A stretch of 64,000 bases of DNA from RGIG4034 sp045628945. Its GTDB lineage: Bacteria; Bacillota; Clostridia; Lachnospirales; Lachnospiraceae. The notes beneath the pieces were generated by a model, which searched no databases, was not told the origin of the DNA, and saw nothing but the letters and a program-made list of their open reading frames with translations. Made by a program: the position numbers and the translations under genes. The DNA is taken from positions 1 through 64,000 of the forward strand of contig JAZQQG010000047.1 of assembly GCA_045628945.1 (NCBI GenBank), read 5' to 3'. Of this stretch, positions 1 through 8,636 are shown in pieces (position 1 is the stretch's first letter; the number at the start of each line of letters is the position of its first letter).

Positions 1-394
1 AGTATACACAGTAGGATAAGAACTTGGTTCTCTCTGCCATGGCACCGGATACGATGGTAGCGGTGGTAGCACAGAATACTAAGTTAAATACGAAGTTCGA
101 GGTATTGAAGTCCTCGGTTCCGTAAGCGGTGAAGATATCGAATCCCGGCTTACCGATGATTCCTAACATATCTTCGCCCAGTAACAGGCTGAAACCAATT
201 AATACGAATACTACGGTACCGATACAGAAGTCCATCAGGTTCTTCATAAGAATGTTACCGGTATTCTTGGCTCTGGTGAAACCGGCCTCAACCATTGCGA
301 ATCCGGCCTGCATCCAGAATACCAGGGCCGCACCGATTAAGAACCAAACACCAAATAAATCTTCGATTGACGCAAATTCAGTTGATAATAACAT
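1..394 (-). CDS. amt: Ammonium transporter, Amt family (N-terminal 131 residues; 3' end outside window)
   Basis: This is an ammonium/ammonia channel of the inner membrane. The visible part starts MLLSTEFASIEDLFGVWFL and continues with the Amt hallmark WMQAGFAMVEAGFTRAKNT, then hydrophobic helices and the TIVSGAMAERTKF segment. The ATG at 394-392 follows a GGAGAG ribosome site 7 bases upstream. The gene lies 126 bases downstream of glnN on the same strand, as expected for a nitrogen-assimilation unit. The gap contains a terminator-like hairpin related to those before glnN and purF, so expression is probably controlled by read-through. No separate good promoter was found in the gap. The last part of the protein is outside the window. 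Confidence 0.93.
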   Translation of the reverse strand, partial: MLLSTEFASIEDLFGVWFLIGAALVFWMQAGFAMVEAGFTRAKNTGNILMKNLMDFCIGTVVFVLIGFSLLLGEDMLGIIGKPGFDIFTAYGTEDFNTSNFVFNLVFCATTATIVSGAMAERTKFLSYCVY

Positions 395-433
395 AATGCA
401 TCTCTCCTTTCGGGTTGTAAGATTGTATTTGTC

Positions 434-452
434 TTCGGAAGGAATTTCCGAA
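434..452 (-). promoter_or_regulatory. Small hairpin in the amt leader
   Basis: A perfect 7-bp inverted repeat (TTCGGAA/TTCCGAA, 5-base loop) sits between the conserved leader hairpin and the amt ribosome site. It has no U-tract. It may be part of the leader structure; its function is unknown. Confidence 0.4.
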
Positions 453-455
453 AAT

Positions 456-497
456 AAAGGCACGTTCCCCACTCACCGTGAGAAACGCGCCTTTGCG
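456..497 (-). promoter_or_regulatory. Conserved glutamine/nitrogen leader hairpin, copy 1 (glnN-amt gap)
   Basis: On the minus strand this reads GCAAAGGCGC, a variable arm, then GTGCCTTTATTTT. The two arms (459-491) form an uninterrupted 14-bp stem, counting G-U pairs, with a 5-base loop, followed by a U-rich run, so it can act as an intrinsic terminator. The GCAAAGGCGC start and the GUGCC return arm, including one fixed G-U wobble, are shared with the elements before glnN and purF while the upper stem differs. It starts about 24 bases after the glnN stop codon, so it would separate glnN from amt. Confidence 0.75.
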
Positions 498-520
498 TTA
501 ATAGGAATTTCGATATTGAC

Positions 521-2620
521 TTATACGTAGAATAACATCTGCGAATAGGTCGGATAAGGAAGAAGCTCTTCCGGAATCTTCGGCTCAACCGCATCTGCGA
601 TTTCGCGAATCTTCGACATATCTGCAAGTACCGTCTCCTGATAGAACTTAGCAAGTGCAAGTGCATCGTCCATATTCTCTGCGGTTTCGGTATCTTTCTC
701 AAGTGCTTCCACTGCATCGGTTAATGCATCGGCTGCATCCGTCATCAGCTGAATGGTCTTGCCCTCTGCCTTGGTGGATAAGCCTTCGCAGTAGCTCTTC
801 TTCTTATTTGCAAGAGAAACTGCCTGATCGAGAGTAGACAATACAGCAGGAAGGAACATGTGGTTCACCATATCTGCCATGGTCTTTGCCTCGATATGAA
901 GAGTCTTAGCGTAATTCTCTAAGAGAATCTCATATCTGGAATGAATCTCGGTCTCGGAATATACATGATGCTTGGTGAAGAGCTCTACGTTCTTGTCTGC
1001 TACGAATACAGGAAGAACATCGGGAGTGGACTTGTAATTGTATAAGCCTCTCTTCTCTGCTTCTGCAACCCACTCATCCGTGTAACCGTTACCGTTGAAG
1101 ATTACTCTGTCATGAGCAAGTAAGGATTCCTTAATCAGGTTGTGTGCTGCGCTCTCCATCTCTTCGGGAGCAACATCCTTCAGTTTCTCATAGAAACCGC
1201 TTAATACTTCGGCAACCGCAGTGTTCAGAACGATGTTCGGGCCTGCAACGGATGCGGAAGAACCAAGGGAACGGAACTCGAACTTGTTACCGGTAAATGC
1301 AAACGGTGAAGTACGGTTACGATCGGTAGTATCCTTGAAAAAATGAGGAAGTACGGTAGCACCGATATCCATTGCAACCTTACCGGTCTTCGGGAAGAAG
1401 GTATCCTTCTCGATGGAGGAAACAACTGCTTCCAACTCATCTCCCAGGAAGATGGAAATAATTGCGGGAGGTGCCTCGTTTGCACCAAGTCTGTGGTCAT
1501 TTCCGGCACTTGCTACGGACAATCTCATCAGATCTGCGTAACGGTCAACCGCCTCGATCACTGCTGCAAGGAAGATTAAGAACTGCGTATTCTCTGCAGG
1601 AGTCTTACCGGGATCCAATAAGTTCACACCGGTATTGGTGCTCATGGACCAGTTGTTATGCTTACCGGAACCATTGATTCCGGCAAAAGGCTTCTCATGA
1701 AGCAGGCATACATAACCATGTTTCTCAGCAATCTTCTTCATAATCTCCATCATTAACTGGTTATGATCGACTGCTACGTTGGTGGTATCAAATACGGGAG
1801 CCAGCTCGTGCTGTGCGGGAGCTACCTCGTTGTGCTTCGTCTTCGCGGGAATTCCAAGCTTCCAAAGCTCTTCATCCAGTTCATGCATGAATGCTGCTAC
1901 ACGAGGCTTCAGGGTTCCGAAGTAATGATCCTCCATCTCCTGGCCCTTCGGAGGCACCGCACCGAGAAGAGTTCTTCCGGTGAAGATTAAGTCCGGGCGC
2001 TTCTTGTAGTCTTCCTTATCGATTAAGAAGTACTCCTGCTCAGGACCAACGGTGGTGCTTACGCCGGTTACTTCCTTATTGCCTAACAGGTTGATCACCT
2101 TAACGGCTTCCTTGCTTAATGCTTCCATGGAACGAAGCAACGGAGTCTTCTTATCCAGTGCCTCACCGCTGTAAGAGCAGAATGCGGTGGGAATATATAA
2201 GGTACCATCCTTAATAAATGCAGGGGAGGTAGGATCCCATGCTGTATATCCTCTTGCCTCGAAGGTAGCTCTCAGACCGCCGGAAGGGAAACTGGATGCA
2301 TCAGGCTCACCCTTGATCAGTTCCTTACCGGAGAACTCCATCAGTACCTCTCCGTTCGCAGTAGGAGAAATGAAGCTGTCGTGCTTCTCTGCGGTGATGC
2401 CGGTCATCGGCTGGAACCAGTGAGTGAAATGGGTTGCTCCGTTCTCTACTGCCCACTGCTTCATTGCAATTGCTACCGCATTTGCAACATCCGCCTCGAG
2501 ATGAGTATTATTCTCGATGGTCTTGCGTAATGCCTTGTACACATCCTTCGGAAGAGTATCACGCATTACCTTGTCGTTAAAAACCATGCTTCCATACATT
2601 TCAGGAATTTTTGTTGCCAT
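521..2620 (-). CDS. glnN: Glutamine synthetase type III (GSIII)
   Basis: ATP-dependent synthesis of glutamine from glutamate and ammonium; 699 residues, normal for the large GSIII class and far longer than GSI. Family motifs include GPEQEYFLID (glutamate/metal site), NGSGKHNNWSM (ATP and substrate loop) and a GSIII-type N-terminus MATKIPEMYGSMVFNDKVM. The ATG at 2620 has AAGGAG 8 bases upstream. An upstream in-frame extension would run into the leader hairpins and is rejected. The gene has its own consensus promoter and a leader with two conserved hairpins, then amt follows. Regulation by premature termination in the leader is inferred. Confidence 0.97.
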   Translation of the reverse strand: MATKIPEMYGSMVFNDKVMRDTLPKDVYKALRKTIENNTHLEADVANAVAIAMKQWAVENGATHFTHWFQPMTGITAEKHDSFISPTANGEVLMEFSGKELIKGEPDASSFPSGGLRATFEARGYTAWDPTSPAFIKDGTLYIPTAFCSYSGEALDKKTPLLRSMEALSKEAVKVINLLGNKEVTGVSTTVGPEQEYFLIDKEDYKKRPDLIFTGRTLLGAVPPKGQEMEDHYFGTLKPRVAAFMHELDEELWKLGIPAKTKHNEVAPAQHELAPVFDTTNVAVDHNQLMMEIMKKIAEKHGYVCLLHEKPFAGINGSGKHNNWSMSTNTGVNLLDPGKTPAENTQFLIFLAAVIEAVDRYADLMRLSVASAGNDHRLGANEAPPAIISIFLGDELEAVVSSIEKDTFFPKTGKVAMDIGATVLPHFFKDTTDRNRTSPFAFTGNKFEFRSLGSSASVAGPNIVLNTAVAEVLSGFYEKLKDVAPEEMESAAHNLIKESLLAHDRVIFNGNGYTDEWVAEAEKRGLYNYKSTPDVLPVFVADKNVELFTKHHVYSETEIHSRYEILLENYAKTLHIEAKTMADMVNHMFLPAVLSTLDQAVSLANKKKSYCEGLSTKAEGKTIQLMTDAADALTDAVEALEKDTETAENMDDALALAKFYQETVLADMSKIREIADAVEPKIPEELLPYPTYSQMLFYV

Positions 2621-2644
2621 ATTTATTTCTCCTTTCAAAATGAA

Positions 2645-2689
2645 ATAGGCACCTTGCGTGTAGGAAATACACACAAAGCGCCTTTGCTT
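2645..2689 (-). promoter_or_regulatory. Conserved glutamine/nitrogen leader hairpin, copy 2 (glnN-proximal)
   Basis: Second of two tandem elements in the glnN leader. GCAAAGGCGC begins a fully paired 15-bp stem (2648-2682) with loop UUUCC, returning as GGUGCC and followed by a weaker U-rich run (UAUUUCAUUUU). The upper stem differs completely from copy 3, but the base of the stem and the preceding GCAAA are identical. It ends about 25 bases before the glnN start codon. Confidence 0.75.
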
Positions 2690-2700
2690 TGAAATCAATC

Positions 2701-2719
2701 GATGATCTATGGAATCATC
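2701..2719 (-). promoter_or_regulatory. Small hairpin between the two glnN leader elements
   Basis: A 6-bp inverted repeat (GATGAT/ATCATC) with a 7-base loop lies between the tandem conserved hairpins of the glnN leader. It could be a structural spacer or part of an alternative fold; nothing more is visible. Confidence 0.4.
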
Positions 2720-2732
2720 ACATATGGAAAAG

Positions 2733-2771
2733 AAAAAGGCACTCTGAGGATCTCCTCAAAGCGCCTTTGCT
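2733..2771 (-). terminator. Conserved glutamine/nitrogen leader hairpin, copy 3 (5' end of glnN transcript)
   Basis: GCAAAGGCGC opens an uninterrupted 12-bp stem (2738-2765) with loop AGAU, returning as GAGUGCC and followed by UUUUUCUUUU: a textbook intrinsic terminator. It begins only a few bases after the predicted transcription start, so most transcripts would end here unless the hairpin is overridden. This leaves almost no room for a classical upstream antiterminator arm, which argues for a protein or small RNA acting on the hairpin itself. Confidence 0.8.
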
Positions 2772-2781
2772 TTATGCACTC

Positions 2782-2810
2782 AATATATACCCTTTCTTGG
2801 AACATGTCAA
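2782..2810 (-). promoter_or_regulatory. Sigma-A promoter of glnN
   Basis: Minus strand: -35 TTGACA (2810-2805), 17-base spacer, -10 TATATT (2787-2782). The start site should fall about 7 bases later, near 2775, placing conserved hairpin copy 3 at the very 5' end of the mRNA. Confidence 0.85.
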
Positions 2811-2870
2811 CAAGAAATTTTATTTTTTTTATAACTTTTTCCCAAAAGGGTTTCCTGTCCTTTTTCCGGC

Positions 2871-5800
2871 TCAGAAAATCGTGGAAACCGTAACCGTAAG
2901 CTCCTCCAATACGTCTAACAGCACACGTACCGTATCCAAAGAAGTAAGCAGCGTTACGTTATTCTCCGTTGCACAACGACGAATCGCCACACCGTCCTCA
3001 TAATGTACACCGCTTAAGATGGCGCGGGTATTGATTACGTAGCTGACATGACCGCTCTTGATGGCCTCCAGAATCTCCTCGGAGCCTTCCGAAAGTTTCT
3101 TACGAATCTTGGCACGAATTCCGTAATTTTTCAGATACTCACCGGTTAAAGAGGTTGCCTCAATATTAAAGCCCATATCATAGAAACGCTTGATGAGCGG
3201 CATTGCCTCAATCTTATCTTCGTCTGCCAGAGATACGATTACCGTACCGTAATTCAGAAGCTTGATGCCGGAAGCAATCAGTGCCTTGTACATCGCACGA
3301 TGCATCTTATCGTCATAACCGATGGCCTCACCGGTGGACTTCATCTCCGGAGAGAGGTAAGAATCCATTCCCTTCAACTTGCTAAAGGAGAACGCCGGTG
3401 CCTTTACACACCAACGGCTTCGCTCCGGTGCATAGATCGACTGAATGCCCTGTTCCTTAAGCGATACCCCAAGAATTGCTTTGGTTGCCATATCGGCAAG
3501 GGAATATCCCGTCGCCTTGGAAAGGAACGGAACCGTTCGCGAAGAACGGGGATTCACCTCGATAATATAAACATTCTCTTCCGAATCCACAATAAACTGA
3601 ATATTGAACAGGCCGACAATTCCGATGCCAAGGCCGAGACGTTTCGCATAATCCAAGATGGTATCCTTTACCTTCTTCGAGACGCTGAAAGGCGGGTAAA
3701 CACTGATGGAGTCACCGGAATGAACACCGGTACGTTCCACAAGTTCCATAATACCGGGGACGAATACGTCGGTTCCGTCGCAGATGGCATCCACCTCAAG
3801 CTCCTTACCTCGAATGTACTTATCAACCAATACAGGCTTATCGACATCCACCTCAACAGCAGTACGCAGATAGTGACGCAGATCCTTCTCCTTGGAGACA
3901 ATCTGCATGGCGCGTCCGCCAAGAACGAAGCTGGGACGAACAAGAACCGGATACCCAATCTCCTCTGCCGCTTTCACACCGTCCTCAATATTGGTCACCG
4001 CGCAGCCCTTCGGTCTGGGAATGTTGAGTTCCGTAAGCAACTGCTCGAACTCATCACGGTCCTCTGCCCGGTCGATGGCCGCACAGTCGGTACCGATAAT
4101 CTTTACGCCGTACTCTTTTAACGGATCGGCCAGATTAATTGCAGTCTGGCCACCTAAGATGGCAATGACACCGTCCGGCTTCTCCAACTCAATAATATTG
4201 ACAACATCCTCAACGCACAACGGCTCGAAATAGAGCTTGTCCGACGTAGTGTAATCCGTAGAAACCGTTTCGGGGTTGTTATTGATAATAATTGCCTCAT
4301 AGCCCATCTGCTTGATAGTCATAACGGCATGCACGGTCGAATAGTCGAACTCCACGCCCTGACCGATACGAATCGGTCCGGAGCCCAGAACGATAATCTT
4401 CTTGGTAGAAGATACCACCGACTCATTCTCATCCTCATAGGTCGAGTAGAAATAAGGAACATAGCTCTTAAACTCGGACGCGCAGGTATCAATCATTTTG
4501 TAAGCAGGCAAAATCTTCTCACTTACGCGATAGTCATGAATCTCATGCTCCGTCTTGCCCCAGAGAACCGCAATCTCACGATCCCCAAAGCCCATCTTTT
4601 TCGCAGCCAAAAGAGTATCATGGTCAAAGGCATTCTCACGAATTCGCTTCTCCATTTCCACAATATTACGGAACTTGCGAATGAAGAAGACATCCATTCC
4701 GGTAATCTTCGCAATCTCCTCTACGCCCGTATCACGACGAAGCAGCTCCGCTATCGCATAGATACGATCGTCGGTGCCGATCTTAATGTACTTTTTTAAC
4801 TCCTCCGAGGGCACTTCATCGAACTTCTTATGATGCAGGTGGAATACACCGGTCTCCAGGGAGCGAATCGCCTTAAGCAGGCTCTCCTCCAGCGTACGGC
4901 CGATACTCATGGTCTCGCCGGTTGCCTTCATCTGGGTACCGAGGGAATTGTTGGCATCATTGAACTTATCAAAGGGGAAACGAGGCATCTTGGTAACAAT
5001 GTAATCCAGTGCCGGTTCAAAGGAGGCCGGCGTGTTAACCAGATGAATCTCGTCCAAATGCATACCCACCGAAATTTTTGCCGATACTCGTGCAATCGGA
5101 TATCCGCTGGCTTTCGATGCGAGAGCCGAGGAACGGGACACACGGGGATTGACCTCGATTAAGTAGTACTGGAAGGATTTCGGATCCAGGGCGAACTGAA
5201 CGTTACATCCGCCTTCAATCTCCAGTGCACGAATAATCTTTAACGCCGAATCACGAAGCATATGATACTCGCGGTTCGTTAAGGTCTGGGAAGGGCACAC
5301 AACGATGGAGTCACCGGTGTGAATCCCCACGGGGTCGATGTTTTCCATGTTACATACGGTAATCGCAGTATCGTTGGCATCACGCATTACCTCGTACTCG
5401 ATTTCCTTATAGCCCTTAACACTCTTCTCAACAAGCACCTGATGAATCGGGCTCAATACAAGCGCATTCTTCATCAGTTCCTGGAATTCTTCCATATTGT
5501 CGGCAAAACCGCCGCCGGTACCTCCCAGGGTAAACGCGGGACGAATTACCAACGGAAAGCCAATCTCATTGGCTGCGGCAATTCCTTCTTCCATGCTCTC
5601 TGCAATGAGGGAAGGAAGCACGGGTTCTCCGATATTCTCACACATTTCCTTAAAGAGTTCACGGTCCTCCGCTCTTTCAATACTCTCAATCTTCGTTCCG
5701 AGAAGCTCGGTACGGCACTCTGCCAACACACCCTTCTTCGCAAGCTGCATGGCAAGGTTTAAGCCCGTCTGTCCACCGATACCGGGCAAAATAGCATCCG

Positions 5801-6047
5801 GGCGCTCCATACGGATAATTTTGGCCAAAAACTCCAGGGTTAAAGGCTCCATGTAGACTTTATCCGCAATAGCCTGATCCGTCATAATGGTTGCGGGGTT
5901 GGAGTTACAAAGAATCACCTCGTAGCCTTCCTCACGAAGGGAAAGGCAGGCCTGCGTTCCCGCATAGTCGAACTCGGCTGCCTGTCCGATTACAATCGGG
6001 CCGGAACCGATTACCAGAATCTTCTTAATGTCTGTACGCTTCGGCAT
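2871..6047 (-). CDS. carB: Carbamoyl-phosphate synthase large subunit
   Basis: Makes carbamoyl phosphate for pyrimidines and arginine from bicarbonate, ATP and ammonia delivered by CarA. At 1058 residues it is full length, with two homologous ATP-grasp halves: the first opens with KKILVIGSGPIVIGQAAEFDYAG, the second near residue 550 with KIIVLGSGPIRIGQGVEFDYS. An MGS-like allosteric domain closes the protein. The ATG is one base past the carA stop, and its ribosome site (GGAGG) lies inside the carA end, so translation is coupled. It is the last gene of purF-carA-carB. No convincing terminator follows before the glnN promoter, so some read-through into the glnN leader is possible. Confidence 0.98.
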   Translation of the reverse strand: MPKRTDIKKILVIGSGPIVIGQAAEFDYAGTQACLSLREEGYEVILCNSNPATIMTDQAIADKVYMEPLTLEFLAKIIRMERPDAILPGIGGQTGLNLAMQLAKKGVLAECRTELLGTKIESIERAEDRELFKEMCENIGEPVLPSLIAESMEEGIAAANEIGFPLVIRPAFTLGGTGGGFADNMEEFQELMKNALVLSPIHQVLVEKSVKGYKEIEYEVMRDANDTAITVCNMENIDPVGIHTGDSIVVCPSQTLTNREYHMLRDSALKIIRALEIEGGCNVQFALDPKSFQYYLIEVNPRVSRSSALASKASGYPIARVSAKISVGMHLDEIHLVNTPASFEPALDYIVTKMPRFPFDKFNDANNSLGTQMKATGETMSIGRTLEESLLKAIRSLETGVFHLHHKKFDEVPSEELKKYIKIGTDDRIYAIAELLRRDTGVEEIAKITGMDVFFIRKFRNIVEMEKRIRENAFDHDTLLAAKKMGFGDREIAVLWGKTEHEIHDYRVSEKILPAYKMIDTCASEFKSYVPYFYSTYEDENESVVSSTKKIIVLGSGPIRIGQGVEFDYSTVHAVMTIKQMGYEAIIINNNPETVSTDYTTSDKLYFEPLCVEDVVNIIELEKPDGVIAILGGQTAINLADPLKEYGVKIIGTDCAAIDRAEDRDEFEQLLTELNIPRPKGCAVTNIEDGVKAAEEIGYPVLVRPSFVLGGRAMQIVSKEKDLRHYLRTAVEVDVDKPVLVDKYIRGKELEVDAICDGTDVFVPGIMELVERTGVHSGDSISVYPPFSVSKKVKDTILDYAKRLGLGIGIVGLFNIQFIVDSEENVYIIEVNPRSSRTVPFLSKATGYSLADMATKAILGVSLKEQGIQSIYAPERSRWCVKAPAFSFSKLKGMDSYLSPEMKSTGEAIGYDDKMHRAMYKALIASGIKLLNYGTVIVSLADEDKIEAMPLIKRFYDMGFNIEATSLTGEYLKNYGIRAKIRKKLSEGSEEILEAIKSGHVSYVINTRAILSGVHYEDGVAIRRCATENNVTLLTSLDTVRVLLDVLEELTVTVSTIF

Positions 6048-6048
6048 C

Positions 6049-7167
6049 CTACTTTTCCTCCTTTTTCCGCTTCATATTGGCTAAGAACACATCAAACAGG
6101 TAGTTGCTGTCCTGAGGACCGGGCGCACTCTCCGGATGATACTGTACGGAGAAAACACCGTCCTTGACATTCTGTACGCCTTCTACGGTCTCGTCCAAAA
6201 GGTTGATATGCGTTACCTCCAGCCCGGTTCCCTCCAAGGTCCCTGCATCTACCGCGTAGGAATGGTTCTGAGAGGTAATCTCAAGTTTGCCGGTTAACAA
6301 ATTTTTCACCGGATGATTTCCGCCACGATGCCCAAACTTTAACTTATAGGTCTTGGCACCGTAAGCCAGGGAGATAATCTGATGACCTAAGCAGATACCG
6401 AAGATCGGCACCTTGCCAATTAAATTGCGAACCGTTTCAATGGTTTCGGGAACGTCTGTCGGATCTCCCGGTCCATTGGAAATAAACACGCCGTCCGGTT
6501 GATATTGTAAAATTTCCTCTGCAGACGTATTCCAAGGCACCACCGTAACAAAACAGCCGTGCCTTCCCAGTTCGCGAACAATATTCTTCTTCATTCCGCA
6601 GTCGATTGCTACCACACGGTAGATTTCTTCCTTGGGATTCTCCGCCGGATTCATCCCAGATCGGAACACTTTCTTGGTGCTTACCTTCGAAACCGCATCG
6701 GTAAGCGGCGTCCATGCCCGAAGCTCTTTCAGGGCACTCTCCGTATCCTCAGACGCATCCGTCATTAATGCTTTCATACTTCCGTTATCACGAATGTGAC
6801 GATTGAGTTTACGGGTATCCACACCATCCATTCCGACGATTCCGTACTTTTCCATGATTTCTGCAAGCGTGTGGCTGCAACGGAAATTCGACGGTTCATC
6901 ACAGTACTCTTTTACCACGAGACCGGAAATGGATGGCACCAGGGTCTCATAATCGTCGTCATTCATACCGTAATTACCGATCAGCGGGTAGGTCATGACA
7001 ACGGTCTGGTAAGTGTAGGACGGATCGGAGATAATCTCCTGATATCCGACCATGGACGTATTGAATACAATTTCAAAGAACTTGCGTTCCGTAGATCCAA
7101 AAGACCATCCGATGTATTCCGATCCGTCCTCCAACAGTAGCTTTCTTTTTTTTCGTAACTCTGACAT
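6049..7167 (-). CDS. carA: Carbamoyl-phosphate synthase small subunit (glutaminase)
   Basis: Hydrolyses glutamine and channels the ammonia to CarB. 372 residues: an N-terminal CPSase small-chain domain (LLLEDGSEYIGWSFG) and a class I amidotransferase domain with the nucleophile in FGICLGHQ and the catalytic His/Glu in VQYHPES. It starts 19 bases after the purF stop with a modest GAGG site, and couples directly to carB. Placing the carbamoyl-phosphate genes behind purF rather than in a pyr operon groups two glutamine amidotransferases under one leader element. Confidence 0.97.
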   Translation of the reverse strand: MSELRKKRKLLLEDGSEYIGWSFGSTERKFFEIVFNTSMVGYQEIISDPSYTYQTVVMTYPLIGNYGMNDDDYETLVPSISGLVVKEYCDEPSNFRCSHTLAEIMEKYGIVGMDGVDTRKLNRHIRDNGSMKALMTDASEDTESALKELRAWTPLTDAVSKVSTKKVFRSGMNPAENPKEEIYRVVAIDCGMKKNIVRELGRHGCFVTVVPWNTSAEEILQYQPDGVFISNGPGDPTDVPETIETVRNLIGKVPIFGICLGHQIISLAYGAKTYKLKFGHRGGNHPVKNLLTGKLEITSQNHSYAVDAGTLEGTGLEVTHINLLDETVEGVQNVKDGVFSVQYHPESAPGPQDSNYLFDVFLANMKRKKEEK

Positions 7168-7186
7168 TACTTATATCCTCACTTTC

Positions 7187-8566
7187 CTATATCGGATAAT
7201 GATTATCAAAACATGCACTGCAGATTGGAAGATCTCCCGTCATCTTGTGGAAATCCTCCAGACTCATATAACCTAAAGAATCCGCGCCGATCTTTTTACA
7301 GATCTCTTCTACGGAATATTCATTGGCAATCAGTTGGGAATTGTCGGGCACATCGGTACCGTAATAGCAAGGGTACAGGAAAGGTGGCGAACTGATTCGC
7401 ACATGCACCTCGGTTGCTCCGGCCTTACGCATGGTCATTATCAGGTTGGCAATGGTGGTTCCCCGGACAATGGAGTCATCGATCAGTACCACACGTTTTC
7501 CTTTTACCACACTCTCAATAACACGAAGTTTTGCATGAACCGCGCTTAATCGCTCCTCCTGCGTCGGCTTAATGAACGTTCGGCCGACATAATTATTCTT
7601 GGCAAACGCAAGCTTAAACGGAATGCCGGAGGCCTCGGAATATCCAACTGCCGCCGTAAGTCCCGATTCCGGAACGCCCGTTACCACATCCGCCTCCACG
7701 GGATAACGATCGGCAAGAGCCCGACCTCCGCGAATTCTTGCATCATACACGCTGATGCCGTCAATCACCGAATCCAGTCTTGCAAAATAAATATATTCAA
7801 AAATACAATGTGCCTTCTGATCGGAATGAAGTGCCATACAGGAGGTAATTCCGTCCTTGGTAATGGTTACCAGTTCCCCGGGAAGAACATCCCGCACGAA
7901 CTCGGCATCTACCGCCGCAAGAGCGGTACTCTCCGAGGAAAAGAAATACGTATTGTCTTTTCGTCCGATGCAGAGGGGTTTTAAGCCCAAGGGATCCCGG
8001 ATGCCGATTAACTTCTGGGGGCTCATGATGAGTAACGCATAGCCACCCTTCAGTCTTGCCGCCACCTTGCTGGAGGCTTCCTCGATGGAACCACAGTTCA
8101 TCCGCTCTCGTGCAATCTTGTAGGCAATTACCTCGGAATCGGAGTTTCCGCTGAAGAATACCCCTTCATCGGTTAATTCCTTACGCAATTCCTCCGCGTT
8201 GGTAATGTTGCCGTTATGGGCAAGGGCCAAGGTACCCTTGGCATAATTTAAGAAAATCGGCTGTGCATTCTCCACAATACTTCCGCCTGCGGTCGAATAC
8301 CGCACATGACCGATTCCGATATTTCCGCGAAGTCGTTCCAAGGTCTCCTTATGGAACACCTCACTGACCAGTCCCATGTCCTTATGGGCACAGATATTGC
8401 CGATGGGACCTCTGGTATCGCAGACTACGATTCCCGCAGATTCCTGCCCTCTGTGTTGGAGTGCAATCAGACCGTAATAGATGTACTGTGAAGCACTGAC
8501 CGCTTCATCACTCCAGATACCGAATACACCACATTCTTCGTGAAGCTTATCCATATCCTGAACCAT
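7187..8566 (-). CDS. purF: Amidophosphoribosyltransferase (glutamine PRPP amidotransferase)
   Basis: First committed step of purine synthesis: glutamine plus PRPP gives phosphoribosylamine. The 459-residue protein starts with an 11-residue propeptide followed by Cys12 (HEECGVFGIW), the N-terminal nucleophile freed by processing, as in Bacillus PurF. Cysteines in HCIFEYIYFA, YPCYYG and PICSACF match the 4Fe-4S ligands of the Bacillus type. The PRPP loop is VVLIDDSIVRGTT. The ATG at 8566 has GGAGG upstream. The gene heads purF-carA-carB and is preceded by a strong promoter and a conserved leader terminator; no other purine genes are nearby. Confidence 0.97.
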   Translation of the reverse strand: MVQDMDKLHEECGVFGIWSDEAVSASQYIYYGLIALQHRGQESAGIVVCDTRGPIGNICAHKDMGLVSEVFHKETLERLRGNIGIGHVRYSTAGGSIVENAQPIFLNYAKGTLALAHNGNITNAEELRKELTDEGVFFSGNSDSEVIAYKIARERMNCGSIEEASSKVAARLKGGYALLIMSPQKLIGIRDPLGLKPLCIGRKDNTYFFSSESTALAAVDAEFVRDVLPGELVTITKDGITSCMALHSDQKAHCIFEYIYFARLDSVIDGISVYDARIRGGRALADRYPVEADVVTGVPESGLTAAVGYSEASGIPFKLAFAKNNYVGRTFIKPTQEERLSAVHAKLRVIESVVKGKRVVLIDDSIVRGTTIANLIMTMRKAGATEVHVRISSPPFLYPCYYGTDVPDNSQLIANEYSVEEICKKIGADSLGYMSLEDFHKMTGDLPICSACFDNHYPI

Positions 8567-8581
8567 GGGAACCTCCGCAAT

Positions 8582-8621
8582 AAAAAAGGCACTTCGAGAA
8601 CGAATCTCAAAGCGCCTTTGC
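8582..8621 (-). terminator. Conserved glutamine/nitrogen leader hairpin, copy 4 (purF leader)
   Basis: GCAAAGGCGC begins a 12-bp stem (8588-8616, G-U pairs included) with loop UUCGU, returning as AAGUGCC and followed by six U residues. It lies in the roughly 65-base leader between the purF promoter and ribosome site, within about 15 bases of the predicted transcript start. It is the same family as the three elements around glnN and amt. Confidence 0.8.
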
Positions 8622-8636
8622 TTTTTCTAAAATAAA

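Noticed and set aside
456..2771. ANTAR two-hairpin substrate motif in the glnN-amt leaders
   Set aside because: ANTAR targets are short stems with hexaloops carrying A at position 1 and G at 4. These stems are 12-15 bp with 4-5-base loops that do not fit, so only the general antitermination idea is kept.
2827..2870. Terminator after carB (CCCTTTTGGG followed by A-rich sequence)
   Set aside because: Only a 3-bp stem with no U-tract on the minus strand.
3300..4121. Long plus-strand open frame (273 codons) opposite carB
   Set aside because: It lies fully inside carB on the other strand; its translation has no recognisable domains and no ribosome site. Other plus-strand frames are likewise shadows.
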